Positions 52,593 to 62,400 of a stretch of DNA of 64,000 nucleotides are shown in pieces. The translations under genes were made by a program, and so were the position numbers. Below the pieces are notes generated by a model, which saw nothing but the letters and a program-made list of their open reading frames with translations, was not told where the DNA came from and searched no databases. The stretch spans positions 6,119,001 through 6,183,000 of the forward strand of contig NZ_CP118225.1 in NCBI RefSeq assembly GCF_028768465.1. Direction: 5' to 3'. Positions within the stretch are counted from its first letter, which is position 1; each line of letters opens with the position of its first letter. The stretch is from Rhodopirellula sp. P2. GTDB lineage: Bacteria > Planctomycetota > Planctomycetia > Pirellulales > Pirellulaceae.

Positions 52593-54104
52593 ATGCATTC
52601 CAACGACGACATCGAATCGCAGAACGACGACCTGGCCAACACGCTGGATGGCGAGTTGGAGGATGCCCACTTCGAAATGGAAGCTATCCCTTTCGGCAGC
52701 GATAGCGGGGATGAAATTGATCGAGATGATGACGACGCCGAAGAGGATGACACCGAAGGCTTCGATCCCGAACCGTTGCCCAGCGATGCGTTGTCCGGTC
52801 GGCGAATGGTGATCGTCGGGCGATTGGGAGGAATGAACCGCCGCGAAGCCACGAACTTGCTGCGCTCGTATGGCGCGGTGGTGGTTGAAAGCGAAGCTTC
52901 GGCGGTGGACTGCATCGTGATCGGCGCCGAAGAATCCCCCCTGGCCGAAGCGGAGCTGATCGAACGAGCGACGGAGCGGCGAGGTGACGATGCAGATGTC
53001 GAGATTCTGCACGAGACCGATTTGTGGCAACAACTCGGATTGGTTGATGCGGAGCAATCCATCCGCCAACTTCACACGCCGGCCATGCTGGCTCATTTGC
53101 TGGGCGTTTCCGTGCGAGTCATTCGCCGCTGGCATCGCCGCGGATTGATTCGTCCGGTGCGGACGCTGCACAAACTGCCGTACTTTGATTTCCAAGAAGT
53201 CGCCACGGCTCGACGGTTGGCGGCCTGGGTTGCGTCGGGGGCCAGTCCCGAGGCCATCGAACGGCGAATCATGCAGTGGGTGGAAGTCGTCCCCAACCTG
53301 CGACGGCCTTTGGATCAGTTGTCCATCCTGGTCGAAGGCAAACACGTCTTGCTTCGCCAGGGCGAAGGATTGATCGAACCGGGAGGTCAACTGCGATTCG
53401 ATTTCGATGCGTTGGAGGATTCGGATGAGTCGGCAACGGAAGTCCCCATGGACACTTCCATCCTGCCGTTTTCGCGCCCGGGTCAATCGATCGCCGCTGA
53501 ATTCGGCAGCGCATCATCGGATCCAATGTCGGCTCGAACGTCGTCTCCTGCCGCCGGGCTGAGCACCAACGCAATCGAATCCGAACACAATTCGATGCAG
53601 TTCCCGCCCGCCGAAGATCTGGTGGACGAAGAGGATGACTTGTTGCTGTCAGCGTATCAAGCGGAAGATTCCGGAGAGTTGGAGACCGCGATCGATTGTT
53701 ATCACGCCGTGTTGGCACGCGATGGAGCTCGGTCGGACATCCATTTTCAGATTGGCGAGCTGCTGTACCGAATCGGGGAAACCATCGCTGCGCGCGAACG
53801 CTACTACGCGGCGCTCGAGGTCGACCCCGATTTTGTCGAAGCCCGCTCGAGTCTGGCGGGGGTTTTGGCAGAAACCGGCCAGCCCGAATTGGCCGTCGCG
53901 GCTTATCGAGGTGCGTTGGCGCTGCACGATGACTACCCAGACGTGCACTACAACCTGGCCCGGATCCTCGAAGACCTGCACCGCAGCGTGGAGGCGGAGC
54001 ATCATTGGCGGCGATTCCTGCAACTTTCGCCGGGCAGCCCCTGGGCGGACGAGGCCCATGCCCGGTTGGAAGAACTGCGTCAATCGGAACAACCGGACTT
54101 CTGA
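52593..54104 (+). CDS. BRCT-like, MerR-type HTH and TPR protein
   Basis: A 503-residue cytosolic protein. The start MHSNDDIESQ (52593) is preferred over an earlier frame from 52440. A short acidic stretch is followed by a BRCT-like region (residues about 65-115: ALSGRRMVIVGRLGGMNRRE, LLRSYGAVVVESEASAVDCIVIG), which in other proteins binds DNA ends, NAD-ligase partners or phosphopeptides. Next is a MerR-type HTH (LHTPAMLAHLLGVSVRVIRR, then LPYFDFQEVATARRLAAW), then Ser/Pro-rich linker and three TPR units (about residues 355-495). The combination is not one I know as a named family. It may be a DNA-linked adaptor. Short spacing (about 140 bases) to the next gene. Confidence 0.65.
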   Translation: MHSNDDIESQNDDLANTLDGELEDAHFEMEAIPFGSDSGDEIDRDDDDAEEDDTEGFDPEPLPSDALSGRRMVIVGRLGGMNRREATNLLRSYGAVVVESEASAVDCIVIGAEESPLAEAELIERATERRGDDADVEILHETDLWQQLGLVDAEQSIRQLHTPAMLAHLLGVSVRVIRRWHRRGLIRPVRTLHKLPYFDFQEVATARRLAAWVASGASPEAIERRIMQWVEVVPNLRRPLDQLSILVEGKHVLLRQGEGLIEPGGQLRFDFDALEDSDESATEVPMDTSILPFSRPGQSIAAEFGSASSDPMSARTSSPAAGLSTNAIESEHNSMQFPPAEDLVDEEDDLLLSAYQAEDSGELETAIDCYHAVLARDGARSDIHFQIGELLYRIGETIAARERYYAALEVDPDFVEARSSLAGVLAETGQPELAVAAYRGALALHDDYPDVHYNLARILEDLHRSVEAEHHWRRFLQLSPGSPWADEAHARLEELRQSEQPDF

Positions 54105-54242
54105 TTGGACGCTGAATCCCGGCCCCGGAAGTGTTTCTGATCGTGCAGAAAGCTGGTCTGAAGAAAGGTGAATCCGCGGTGGGACGGATTAGAATGGGGA
54201 CGCTCCTCATTCGTCATCTTCGCCAACCCTCGGATTTCCCGA

Positions 54243-56294
54243 ATGGCTGACCGCTTTTTCGCTCGCTTTCTCGTCGCCATTTTTGCCGCTGGCTGGATTT
54301 TTGTCAGCTTGGGATCGCTCAGCGTTGTTGCTCAAGTGACCTCGGAGGAAAGCGAATCCGTTCGATTGCCACCGGATCCGACGGTGGAGCATTTGAAGCT
54401 GAAAGCCACCGGCGGCCCGGAAGCACTCGGTCTCAGCCTGGACGCGCTGGCTCGCATTCGGGCATGGTCCGCAGTCGATGAATTGTTGAAGCCGCTCGCC
54501 AGCAACGCCCCGGCGGCAGACCGTGCCGCACGAATCGCAGCCCAAATTGGTTCAGACCAACGTCTTCGTATTTCGTCCGCGACGGAGGTTTCCGACGAAG
54601 CCAAGACGGCTCTCGACGGGATCTTTGAAGCTCGCGCGAAAACGCTTCGCGACCCCAGCGGTTTGCAGGCGGCGATCAAGAAGCTGACCTCAACCAGTGA
54701 CGACGAAAAGCTCTCGGCCTATCGCACGTTGTTCCGAGCTGGCGAGTACGCTTCTGCAGCATTGATTGACGACATTCTCCGAACCAGCGATCTGGATCAG
54801 CGTCGGGAAGACTTGCGAGTTTTGTTGAAGATTGATCGTGACGCCGGCATCGCTGGTCTTCGCCGCGTCGCATTGTACGGAACCGATTCGGCTCGTTCGA
54901 AGGCGTTCGATGCACTGGCGATGTTACGTTTGCAAGAAGTCCAAGTCGACTTGTTGGCGCGACGCCTGGAAGCGGCCTCGAAGGCGGATCCCAAGACGCG
55001 AGAGCCTGCGTTGCAAGTCATGCGGTTGGCGCTGCACGACGCGATGAACGAAGCCGTTGCCAGCCAACACGATTTTGGTGATGTCTCGGTTTGGGCAATC
55101 AATGCCAAACGCGACGGTGTGGTTCCGACACAAGCGGCGACATGGGTGGTGGCATTTCGAAATGCAGCCGATGCGGCAGCGCGATTGAGCCGAGTCGGTG
55201 ACGATGATCCCAGCAGCGTGGTCCAACAACTGACCGCCCAGTTGGCATACCGTGTCGCAAACGACCCTGATTGGGGAGACGCCAAGAATCGCGATGAATT
55301 CCTCCAGAGCTTCTTCGGAACGGCAGCCGCTGAAGAGGTGCTGGCCGCGTGGGCGTTGCCAGTGCTGGAGAACAGCGTTGAGACCGACAACGATCCGGCA
55401 GCGGTTGGTGTGTTGCGGTTGATTGACGGCGAACTCAGCCGTGGCTTGGCAGCGAGCTTGCTGCGGCGAGGTGCCGACGCCAGTGTGTTGGTCGAAACCG
55501 TGGATCACCCCAGTGCCACGGTCCGCTATGAAGCCGCCGCCACGATCGCTCGGTTGCTGGCGGCTGACCCTCAACTGACATTCGCTGGGATGTCACGCGT
55601 TGAAGATCGTTGGCAGCAGATGGCAACGCTGGGCGAGCGAGGCGTCGCGATCATTTTGGAAAATCGCCCCGAGATCATTTCCTCCTGGCAACGAATCATG
55701 GCGGGGGCGGGATTCCAACCGAAACTCGTTTCGTCGGTCGCTTCGCTGGAGCGAATGTTGTCGCTTGGCGACGACGTCCGGCTGGTCGTTTCGAAAGCAC
55801 AACCGCGAGACGCATCAGCGATTGAGATGATCGATGTGGTTCGACGAATGCGAGTGGGCCGTGATGTTCCGTTGCTGATTTATTCCCCCGCACCGTCCAT
55901 CGCGACTCCCGAGACGATCGAAGAAGAAATCGATCAACGCACCGAATCTCAGAAAGCGTTTGACGGCAATTTGCCGGACCAATTCGGCGTTCGCGGTGGG
56001 ATTGATTCACTCGACATTGCGATCGAAGCCAGCCTCATCCATGGGACGGTGCATCGTGACTGGACGACACGGCGAGGTTTGGATCTGCAGCTGATTGGCC
56101 AAACCCGCTGGGCGGATGAATCGCTGCGGGCGGGGCTGATTCGTTCCATGCCACGGCCACGGTCCGCCGCAGGATTGTACGAGATCCTGTTGGACAGCCG
56201 CCGGCGTGCTCACCTGCCAACGCTTTCGCCAAGCGATCGAGTGCGGTATCGCCTGCTGGCTCTGGACGCGATCGCGCTGCTCACTGAAGAGTGA
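54243..56294 (+). CDS. Exported helical-repeat protein with a degenerate receiver-like domain
   Basis: A 683-residue protein with a signal peptide or N-terminal anchor (FLVAIFAAGWIFVSLGSLSVVAQ). The ATG at 54243 gives it (frame also open from 54168). Residues 60-460 are helical, HEAT-like units (e.g. LRTSDLDQRREDLRVLL, DHPSATVRYEAAATIARLLA). Residues about 480-590 read like a receiver domain: AIILENRPEIISSWQRIM, AGAGFQPKLVSSVASLERML, VVRRMRVGRDVPLLIYSP. The phosphoacceptor Asp position is not an Asp (LVVSKAQ). The last part is helical again. So it is a possible exported pseudo-receiver; the reading of this domain is my inference. Confidence 0.6.
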   Translation: MADRFFARFLVAIFAAGWIFVSLGSLSVVAQVTSEESESVRLPPDPTVEHLKLKATGGPEALGLSLDALARIRAWSAVDELLKPLASNAPAADRAARIAAQIGSDQRLRISSATEVSDEAKTALDGIFEARAKTLRDPSGLQAAIKKLTSTSDDEKLSAYRTLFRAGEYASAALIDDILRTSDLDQRREDLRVLLKIDRDAGIAGLRRVALYGTDSARSKAFDALAMLRLQEVQVDLLARRLEAASKADPKTREPALQVMRLALHDAMNEAVASQHDFGDVSVWAINAKRDGVVPTQAATWVVAFRNAADAAARLSRVGDDDPSSVVQQLTAQLAYRVANDPDWGDAKNRDEFLQSFFGTAAAEEVLAAWALPVLENSVETDNDPAAVGVLRLIDGELSRGLAASLLRRGADASVLVETVDHPSATVRYEAAATIARLLAADPQLTFAGMSRVEDRWQQMATLGERGVAIILENRPEIISSWQRIMAGAGFQPKLVSSVASLERMLSLGDDVRLVVSKAQPRDASAIEMIDVVRRMRVGRDVPLLIYSPAPSIATPETIEEEIDQRTESQKAFDGNLPDQFGVRGGIDSLDIAIEASLIHGTVHRDWTTRRGLDLQLIGQTRWADESLRAGLIRSMPRPRSAAGLYEILLDSRRRAHLPTLSPSDRVRYRLLALDAIALLTEE

Positions 56295-56431
56295 GGGTCA
56301 CGAGGCCGATTCGGCACCCGTGAACTCATGTCACGCCACGGTGCTGCGCTTCCCCCTTCACGGGGCCGGCACTCAACTGGGCTGGCATTCTACGGGACTG
56401 GCACTTCACCGTTCGGGCCCATCACAGCGTT

Positions 56432-57631
56432 TCACTTCACGGTTTCGCGTAGGCGCGAGGTGAAGTCAGGGAACGCCGCCCGGACGCGAGTCCAGTTGGG
56501 GATCGATGGGTTGCCACTTGGATCCTCTGCGAAGATTTCACCGGCTTGCGTGACACATTGGGCGAACGCTTCGATGGCCATTTCTTCGGAGTGGCGATCG
56601 TAGGCCAGCGAGTTGACTCGCGCGTCAGCAGCGTACTGGCGAATGCAGTCCTGAGCGATCCGCAAGAAAGAGGCTCGCAGGGTCACAAACGTTGACTCCC
56701 CAAACACGATGCCTTGGCTGGCCAAGGTGCGGTAGATCGTCGTCAGAATGTCGAGCGCCATTTTGATCAAACCGCTGGTGGGTTGATCGACCGCGAGCGT
56801 TTGGTGCTTGTGTTCGTAGAGGCGAGCCAAGTCGACTTGGCAAACACGTTTGTGAGAAGTGTTGCGGTAGACGTCCGCCAGAGTGCCGACTTCCAATCCC
56901 CAGTCGCTGGCGACTCGGTTGGTACGGGCCAAGTTTCGTGTCAGGGAAAACTCACCCGAGAGCGGGTAGCGGAAGTTCCCCAAGAACCGCACAAATTGAT
57001 TCTCGGGAAAACACTGCATCAACGCTCGCAACAGGGGAGCAACCAACAACCGCACCACGCGGCCGTGCATTCGATCCGTGACCCGCGCGTAGTAGGCTTT
57101 GCAGAACTCAAAATCGAGCCCTGGGTGAACCATCGGCAGGCAAAGTCGCGAGAGCAGTTGACGGTCGTAATCGACGATGTCGCAGTCGTGTAGCACAAAC
57201 GTTTCGATGTCTGGGTCATCCAACAGGAACCCAAACGCGGTCCAGACGCTGCGGCCTTTGCCAGGAACGGAGACATCAATGCCGGAGTCAATCAGCTCGT
57301 TGTAGAGTCCTTGAACGTCGGGGCCGTCCGTCCAAAGGACCTTGGCACGATCACCCAAGGGCGCAATTTTGGCACAGGTTTCGTCGTAGTCACTTTGATT
57401 GGGAGCGACACCCAGACTGACGACGATCGAGGCGATGTAATCCGCTTGGGCCAGTTCCCGAACGATCACATCAAACGGTTCCGCTCGCATATCGGATGCT
57501 GTGACGGGCAACACGAGGCCGATCGCATGATTTTCAGTCGATTCGCGAAGCATCGATTCCAGGTGGTCCAACTTGGCCGACCGAAGATCGTGGATCGTCG
57601 TGATCATGTCGTGTTGATAAAAGTCTGGCAT
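56432..57631 (-). CDS. Glucosyl-3-phosphoglycerate synthase-like glycosyltransferase
   Basis: A 399-residue glycosyltransferase (ATG 57631, MPDFYQHDMITTIHDL; a start at 57649 adds six). The opening FYQHDMITTIHDLR resembles GpgS-type enzymes of cyanobacteria and planctomycetes. LPGKG-like (VPGKGRSVWTAFGFLL) and the metal motif DCD (HDCDIVDYDR, about residue 151-153) fit a GT-A fold. GNFRYPLSGEFSLTRNLA and ADWGLE-like motifs also fit. The product of GpgS is glucosyl-3-phosphoglycerate, precursor of the compatible solute glucosylglycerate (or of mannosylglucosylglycerate, reported in this group). The matching phosphatase is not in the window. Divergent from the HD-GYP gene. Confidence 0.7.
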   Translation of the reverse strand: MPDFYQHDMITTIHDLRSAKLDHLESMLRESTENHAIGLVLPVTASDMRAEPFDVIVRELAQADYIASIVVSLGVAPNQSDYDETCAKIAPLGDRAKVLWTDGPDVQGLYNELIDSGIDVSVPGKGRSVWTAFGFLLDDPDIETFVLHDCDIVDYDRQLLSRLCLPMVHPGLDFEFCKAYYARVTDRMHGRVVRLLVAPLLRALMQCFPENQFVRFLGNFRYPLSGEFSLTRNLARTNRVASDWGLEVGTLADVYRNTSHKRVCQVDLARLYEHKHQTLAVDQPTSGLIKMALDILTTIYRTLASQGIVFGESTFVTLRASFLRIAQDCIRQYAADARVNSLAYDRHSEEMAIEAFAQCVTQAGEIFAEDPSGNPSIPNWTRVRAAFPDFTSRLRETVK

Positions 57632-57884
57632 GCCAACCTTTTCTGTCATCGAGAATCGTGTGTTTTCGGCACCAATGCCGCCAGATCACCAGTCTGAACG
57701 AATGTCATCCGATCGGCAACGAGTGCAAATTTTTCGCGGGGGCCGGGACGCTCGTTCCAATTGTGCGGGATGTTCCCTTTTCGGATCGGTGAAAGGGGAA
57801 AGAATCCGTTCAGATCGGCAGCTCGCCTCGATCCTCACTGTACGTTTGAATGGTTCTGGTTCGTACCAGAGCAAAGCCCCCCAA

Positions 57885-58865
57885 ATGTACGGACAACGCA
57901 GCAACCCAATGCTCGTCTCGGATCTTATCGCAATCAGTGTCTCCACGCTGTCACCGGCTTCGGTGATTGGTGCGGATCTGTATTGCCGTGTCGGATCCAC
58001 CGAGGAAGCGAAGCTCTATCGAGGTGCGAACTACCCGATGAAGTCTCAGGACTTGAACAGATTGAAGTCACGAGGTGTGACCAAGCTGTTCATCGAACGA
58101 GAGGGACGCTCCAGCTACCAGGAATACCTACGGGACTTAGCGGCCGGTGGTGGTGATGAATCCGCCACCAATTCACAGCGTTCCGCGGCTCTCAACGAAG
58201 TCGTGCTGGATGTGCTGAAGTGCAGTTTTGCCGGTGACAACGAAGACAACACGGTCAGTGCCGCCAGCGAGCTAGGCGGATTGGCAGCCAAATTGGTCTC
58301 ACGCGATGACTTTGCCGCGAGCGACTTATTTCGCGTCTTGAATCACGACTACGCCACCTTCACACACAGTGCCAACGTCGCGCTGTACGCCGGAATGCTG
58401 GCCGATGAACTGGGGATGAACCAACGAGAGGTTGAATTGGTAGTCGCGGGCGGGTTGTTGCATGATCTTGGAAAGCTCGAGATCCCCGATCAGATCCTGA
58501 CAAAACCAGGACGCTTGGACGAAGACGAGTTTGCGATCATCAAGAAGCACCCCGGGGAAGGATTCCGGCAACTGGCTCTTCGCGATGACTTGACCTTTGG
58601 CCAACTGATGATGGTGTATCAACACCACGAACGACTCGATGGCGGTGGCTACCCCGTCGGCAGCGCCGGCGACGACATTCATCCTTGGGGACGTTTGTGT
58701 GCGGTCGTCGATATCTACGAAGCGGTGACCAGTCAGCGTCCCTATCGAACACCGATGCCACGCGAAGACGCGTGTAACCTGATTCGTCGCGAAAGCGGCA
58801 AGGCCCTTGACCCGGAGATGGTGGAATGTTGGATTTCAATTATCCAAAGCACTACGCCGAAGTAG
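57885..58865 (+). CDS. HD-GYP domain c-di-GMP phosphodiesterase
   Basis: A 326-residue cytosolic protein. N-terminal 120 residues are a short regulatory part (possible sensory), then the HD-GYP domain: HSANVALYAGMLADELG, VAGGLLHDLGKLEIPD, LTKPGRLDEDEFAIIKKHP, and YQHHERLDGGGYP, so the HD and GYP signatures are complete and the enzyme should cleave c-di-GMP. The ATG at 57885 is used; ATG 57909 also fits. The frame is open up to 57630 but the upstream part is a divergent promoter region. The last 40 bases overlap the PilZ-like gene, so both are co-translated. Confidence 0.85.
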   Translation: MYGQRSNPMLVSDLIAISVSTLSPASVIGADLYCRVGSTEEAKLYRGANYPMKSQDLNRLKSRGVTKLFIEREGRSSYQEYLRDLAAGGGDESATNSQRSAALNEVVLDVLKCSFAGDNEDNTVSAASELGGLAAKLVSRDDFAASDLFRVLNHDYATFTHSANVALYAGMLADELGMNQREVELVVAGGLLHDLGKLEIPDQILTKPGRLDEDEFAIIKKHPGEGFRQLALRDDLTFGQLMMVYQHHERLDGGGYPVGSAGDDIHPWGRLCAVVDIYEAVTSQRPYRTPMPREDACNLIRRESGKALDPEMVECWISIIQSTTPK

Positions 58866-59287
58866 TCCGGGCGACCGATTGGGAAATCGATCTGCCGGAG
58901 GCTTGGTCAGACTTCTTTCACGAGTCCGGCGTGGCTGCGGTGAACTACTGCGATCAAAGACAAGCTCAGCGCCGCATCGTGCGAACGTGCGGGGTGATGT
59001 ACTTCGAAAAAGCCCTGCCGAGTTTGCCTCGCGCGTTTCATCCCGTCGGGGTCTTCACACGAGACTTCTCCAAAAACGCGTGCGGAATTGTCACGCCTTT
59101 CGAGTTGTTTCCACAGGAAGAAGTGCGTTTGATCTTGCCCACGTTTTGGCTGCAACTGCGCGTGGTTCGAGCGCGTCGGCATCAATCCAAATGCTATGAA
59201 ATCGGAATGAGACTGTTGCACCGCAACAGCCCCTCACGAGAAGCCTTCGTGGTTGGTGGGCGATTCACAGAAGCCCGTCCAGCCTGA
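58826..59287 (+). CDS. PilZ-like protein overlapping the HD-GYP gene
   Basis: A 153-residue protein whose start overlaps the end of the HD-GYP gene by 40 bases. A PilZ-type pattern is visible: RxxxR within QRRIVRTCG, and DFSKNACGI in the place of DxSxxG, with Ala where the last Gly would be. The rest, YEIGMRLLHRNS and EVRLILPTFWLQLRVVRAR, fits a beta-barrel of the same kind. This would bind c-di-GMP if the altered motif still works. The pair suggests a local c-di-GMP module. A weak terminator follows at 59391-59422. Confidence 0.65.
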   Translation: MLDFNYPKHYAEVVRATDWEIDLPEAWSDFFHESGVAAVNYCDQRQAQRRIVRTCGVMYFEKALPSLPRAFHPVGVFTRDFSKNACGIVTPFELFPQEEVRLILPTFWLQLRVVRARRHQSKCYEIGMRLLHRNSPSREAFVVGGRFTEARPA

Positions 59288-59390
59288 TTCGGAAATGCCC
59301 GCACCTCGGTTGCCCGATTCCACCACCGCCGTGCGTCACAATGATCGGAAAATCAGTTTTGTCACATTGTTTGCTCAGCAACCAAGGGCC

Positions 59391-59422
59391 GTCTCGGGCG
59401 AAGATGCCTGAGACAGATTTTT
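59391..59422 (+). terminator. Putative terminator of the HD-GYP/PilZ operon
   Basis: GTCTCGGGC pairs with GCCTGAGAC (one wobble, 6-base loop), followed by AGATTTTT. It lies about 100 bases behind the PilZ-like stop and before the end of the convergent ATPase gene. Confidence 0.55.
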
Positions 59423-59432
59423 CGACCGCTGC

Positions 59433-62400
59433 TTAGGACTTGGTGCGTTCGCCGGTCCACCAGGAGGACGAACTGTCCGATGACCCGTCCGAGTTCGATC
59501 GGGTCGCTTCGTCGTGGACCAAACTGCCGATGGCTTCCGCTTCGCTGACAACCGCTTGCATTTCGCGGTCCTCTGCGTCCAGCCACTGATTCCGAGCGGC
59601 TTCCGCAGCAGCTTCTTCCGCATCGATGTGACCGTCGGCGGGTTCGCGTTGGAACCACGCCCAGCCAATTGCATCCGGTGAGCTGACGTCCTCGACCACT
59701 TCGACTTCACGCTCGGGTTCGGGTTCTGGCCGCCGCTCGGGACGCTGGATGATCAGCTCAGGACGACGGACGCGTCGATTCTGGCGTGCCACATCTTGGA
59801 ACTTGTAGTGGAACTTGGACTTGGGTTTGACTGGACGCCGGTCTTCCACCACCAATTCAATCGGCTTGGGAGCAGGCTTGACAATTGGGGGCGAGACGAC
59901 GACGACGGGCTCCGGTTTGGGGGCCTCAACGACGACCGGAAGTGGCTCGGGAATTGGTTCCGGTTCCGGAGCCGCTTCTTCGACTTCCATTTCTGGTTCT
60001 TCTTCGACGTACTCTTCTTCGTACTCGTATTCTTCTTCGTAAGCCTCTTCCACCGGCGGTGGCAAGATCTGAGCTCGGCCGGGAGTTCCTTGGGCGGGCA
60101 TCTGCCGCACTTCCACTCCGATTTGGTGGAAGATCTCAACGATGTGATCATGGCAGGTGAACATCAGGACTTGATGTCCCAGTTCTGCGAACGTCTTCAG
60201 CGTGCGGGCGGCGTGTTCGGCGCGGGCCCCATCAAAGTTGACGAGCACATCATCGAGCACCAATGGCAACATCACACCGCGGCGAGCGTAGGCAGCCGCA
60301 AGCGACAATCGCAGGGCGATGAAGACCGCTTCCCCGGTTCCACGACTGAGGACTTCCAACGGCAATGAGTTGCCTTCGGCATCATCAATCTTCAGTTGAT
60401 TGGACCCCAATGGCGTCCAGATGCGGACGTACTTGCCGTCGGTCAATTGGTTCAGGAACGACGACGCTTCGCGAAGGGTTTCCGGTTGGCGTTCATTTTC
60501 GACCGTGCCGCAGACATCCTCCAGCAGGCAACTGGCCATCGACAGTGTTTGCCAACGACGTGCGAGTTGGTCGAGCTGGCGTTCGATGCAACCCAACTCC
60601 AAGCGTGCGGTCATCAACCGATCATCGTCGCCGAGTTGTTTCATCGACTGGGCCAATTCGCCCTGGGCGGTTTGCAGGGTCGCAATACGGGCTTCCGTTT
60701 CGGTCATCCGAGCGGTCAAGGAATCCCAACGTCGTTCCAAATCGGTTGACTTGGCACCCTCAATTTCACGAGCGACGTCGTCGTATTCGACGCTGTTGCC
60801 AACCATCGAGCGGACCTGTTGGTCAATCGATTTGAACTGCGAGTTGTATTCGACCAGCAACGATTTCCGGTCGACGATCTCATAGAACTGCTCGGGGGTT
60901 GCTACACCGCACTTGGCCCACAGGGCGCGACGTTGTTGTTCGGCCCGTTCGATGGCTCGCGAATGGCTGAGCTGTTGCTTCTTCAGCTGCAGGTCGTGCT
61001 CCTTGAGTTGGCGACGCTGTTTGACCCAGTGTTGCTGGCGAGCGACTTCTTCGTGCAAGTGATTGAGTTGATCCAAGGGATTGGATCGCATCGTCACCGG
61101 ACGTTTGTTGCGATTTGACTCGATCTCGCTGGACCGGTTGTCATCACTGCGATCACGATTGCGATTGCGTTTTTCATTGCGACTCTTCTTGGGATTCTTT
61201 CGTTGGGCACGAGCGTAGGATTCGCTGTAGTCGTCTTCATCGACGTCTTCGTACTCGTTGGATTCGTAGTTGTCCGTGGAGTCGGGATCGTATTCGTGGG
61301 ACCGCTCAGCCGATTTGGATTCGCCGTCCGTGATTGCGGTCAACGCGTCCTGGGTGGCATCGATTGCTTCGAGATAAAGCGTTTCAATTCGCTTCGCGAG
61401 CGACTGCCGTTCGCGTTGACGTTGATTGTGTTCCTCTTTCAGCTCGATCAAGCGACGCATGCTGGTCTGCAAGGCTTCGTAGCCATCCCCCAGAACACGA
61501 ACACTTTTGGGAGACAACGTCGTTGACAATCCCAATCGATCCAGAGTCGCCGTCCATTCGCGGCGAGCGGTTTTGAGGCCTTCGGCCGCCTTCTGAGCCC
61601 GCTTGTAAGCGGCTTGGTAGGACTGGTGAGCCGCTTCGTGAGCGTGGTAGAGCGGCATCGATTCGTCGAGTTCCCCAAGCAAGACTTCGGATTCTCGCAA
61701 GCGAGCTTCCAGCGACTCATTGCTGACTGACAGCGATGAATCCAGGTCTTCGCGTTCCGTTTCGATTTCCCGAAGTTGGCGTTTGACGGAATCGATTTGG
61801 CGTTCGCAGTCGTCCAAGTCGCGAGCGGTATTGCGTTGGCCCTTCTCGCGAGAAAGGTAGTAAACCAACAAGGCCATCGCACCAAACATGATGCACAGCA
61901 TGCCCTGAGTCGGATTGGGCTCGGCGACAAACGTTGTGATTTGAAACACGTTGAACATGCCGTACAGCAGCAACATGCCACCGGCGATGAATGGCAACGA
62001 GAGCAACCACAGCCGATCGATCGGCACGGCTTCGTCGGTGGTCAGTTCCACCGATTCGCGTTCGAGATCTTTGTGGTGTCGCTTCAGCTTTTCCAGGTGC
62101 TGGCCAAGTTGAATTCGCTGACGCAGCGTTGCGATGTTGTCGTTTTCGCGGCGGATGGCTTGTTGCAAATCCGTCGCGTGGGCTCGTTGCAAGACTTCCT
62201 GCAGTTGGTCGTGCAGTTTTTCCTTGCGAACCTTGTGTGTTTTGCCTTCGGCGCGAGCTTGTTTGAGCAAGAACAATTGCTCTTTGACGTGCTTGGCTGG
62301 CGCTGACAACGCAGACAGAGTGGAACGCGACAAGTCAGGCAGGTCGCCGTCGTCGCCTTCCCCCAGTCGCAGACGCTCGTCTTCTTCGATGCCCAAACGA

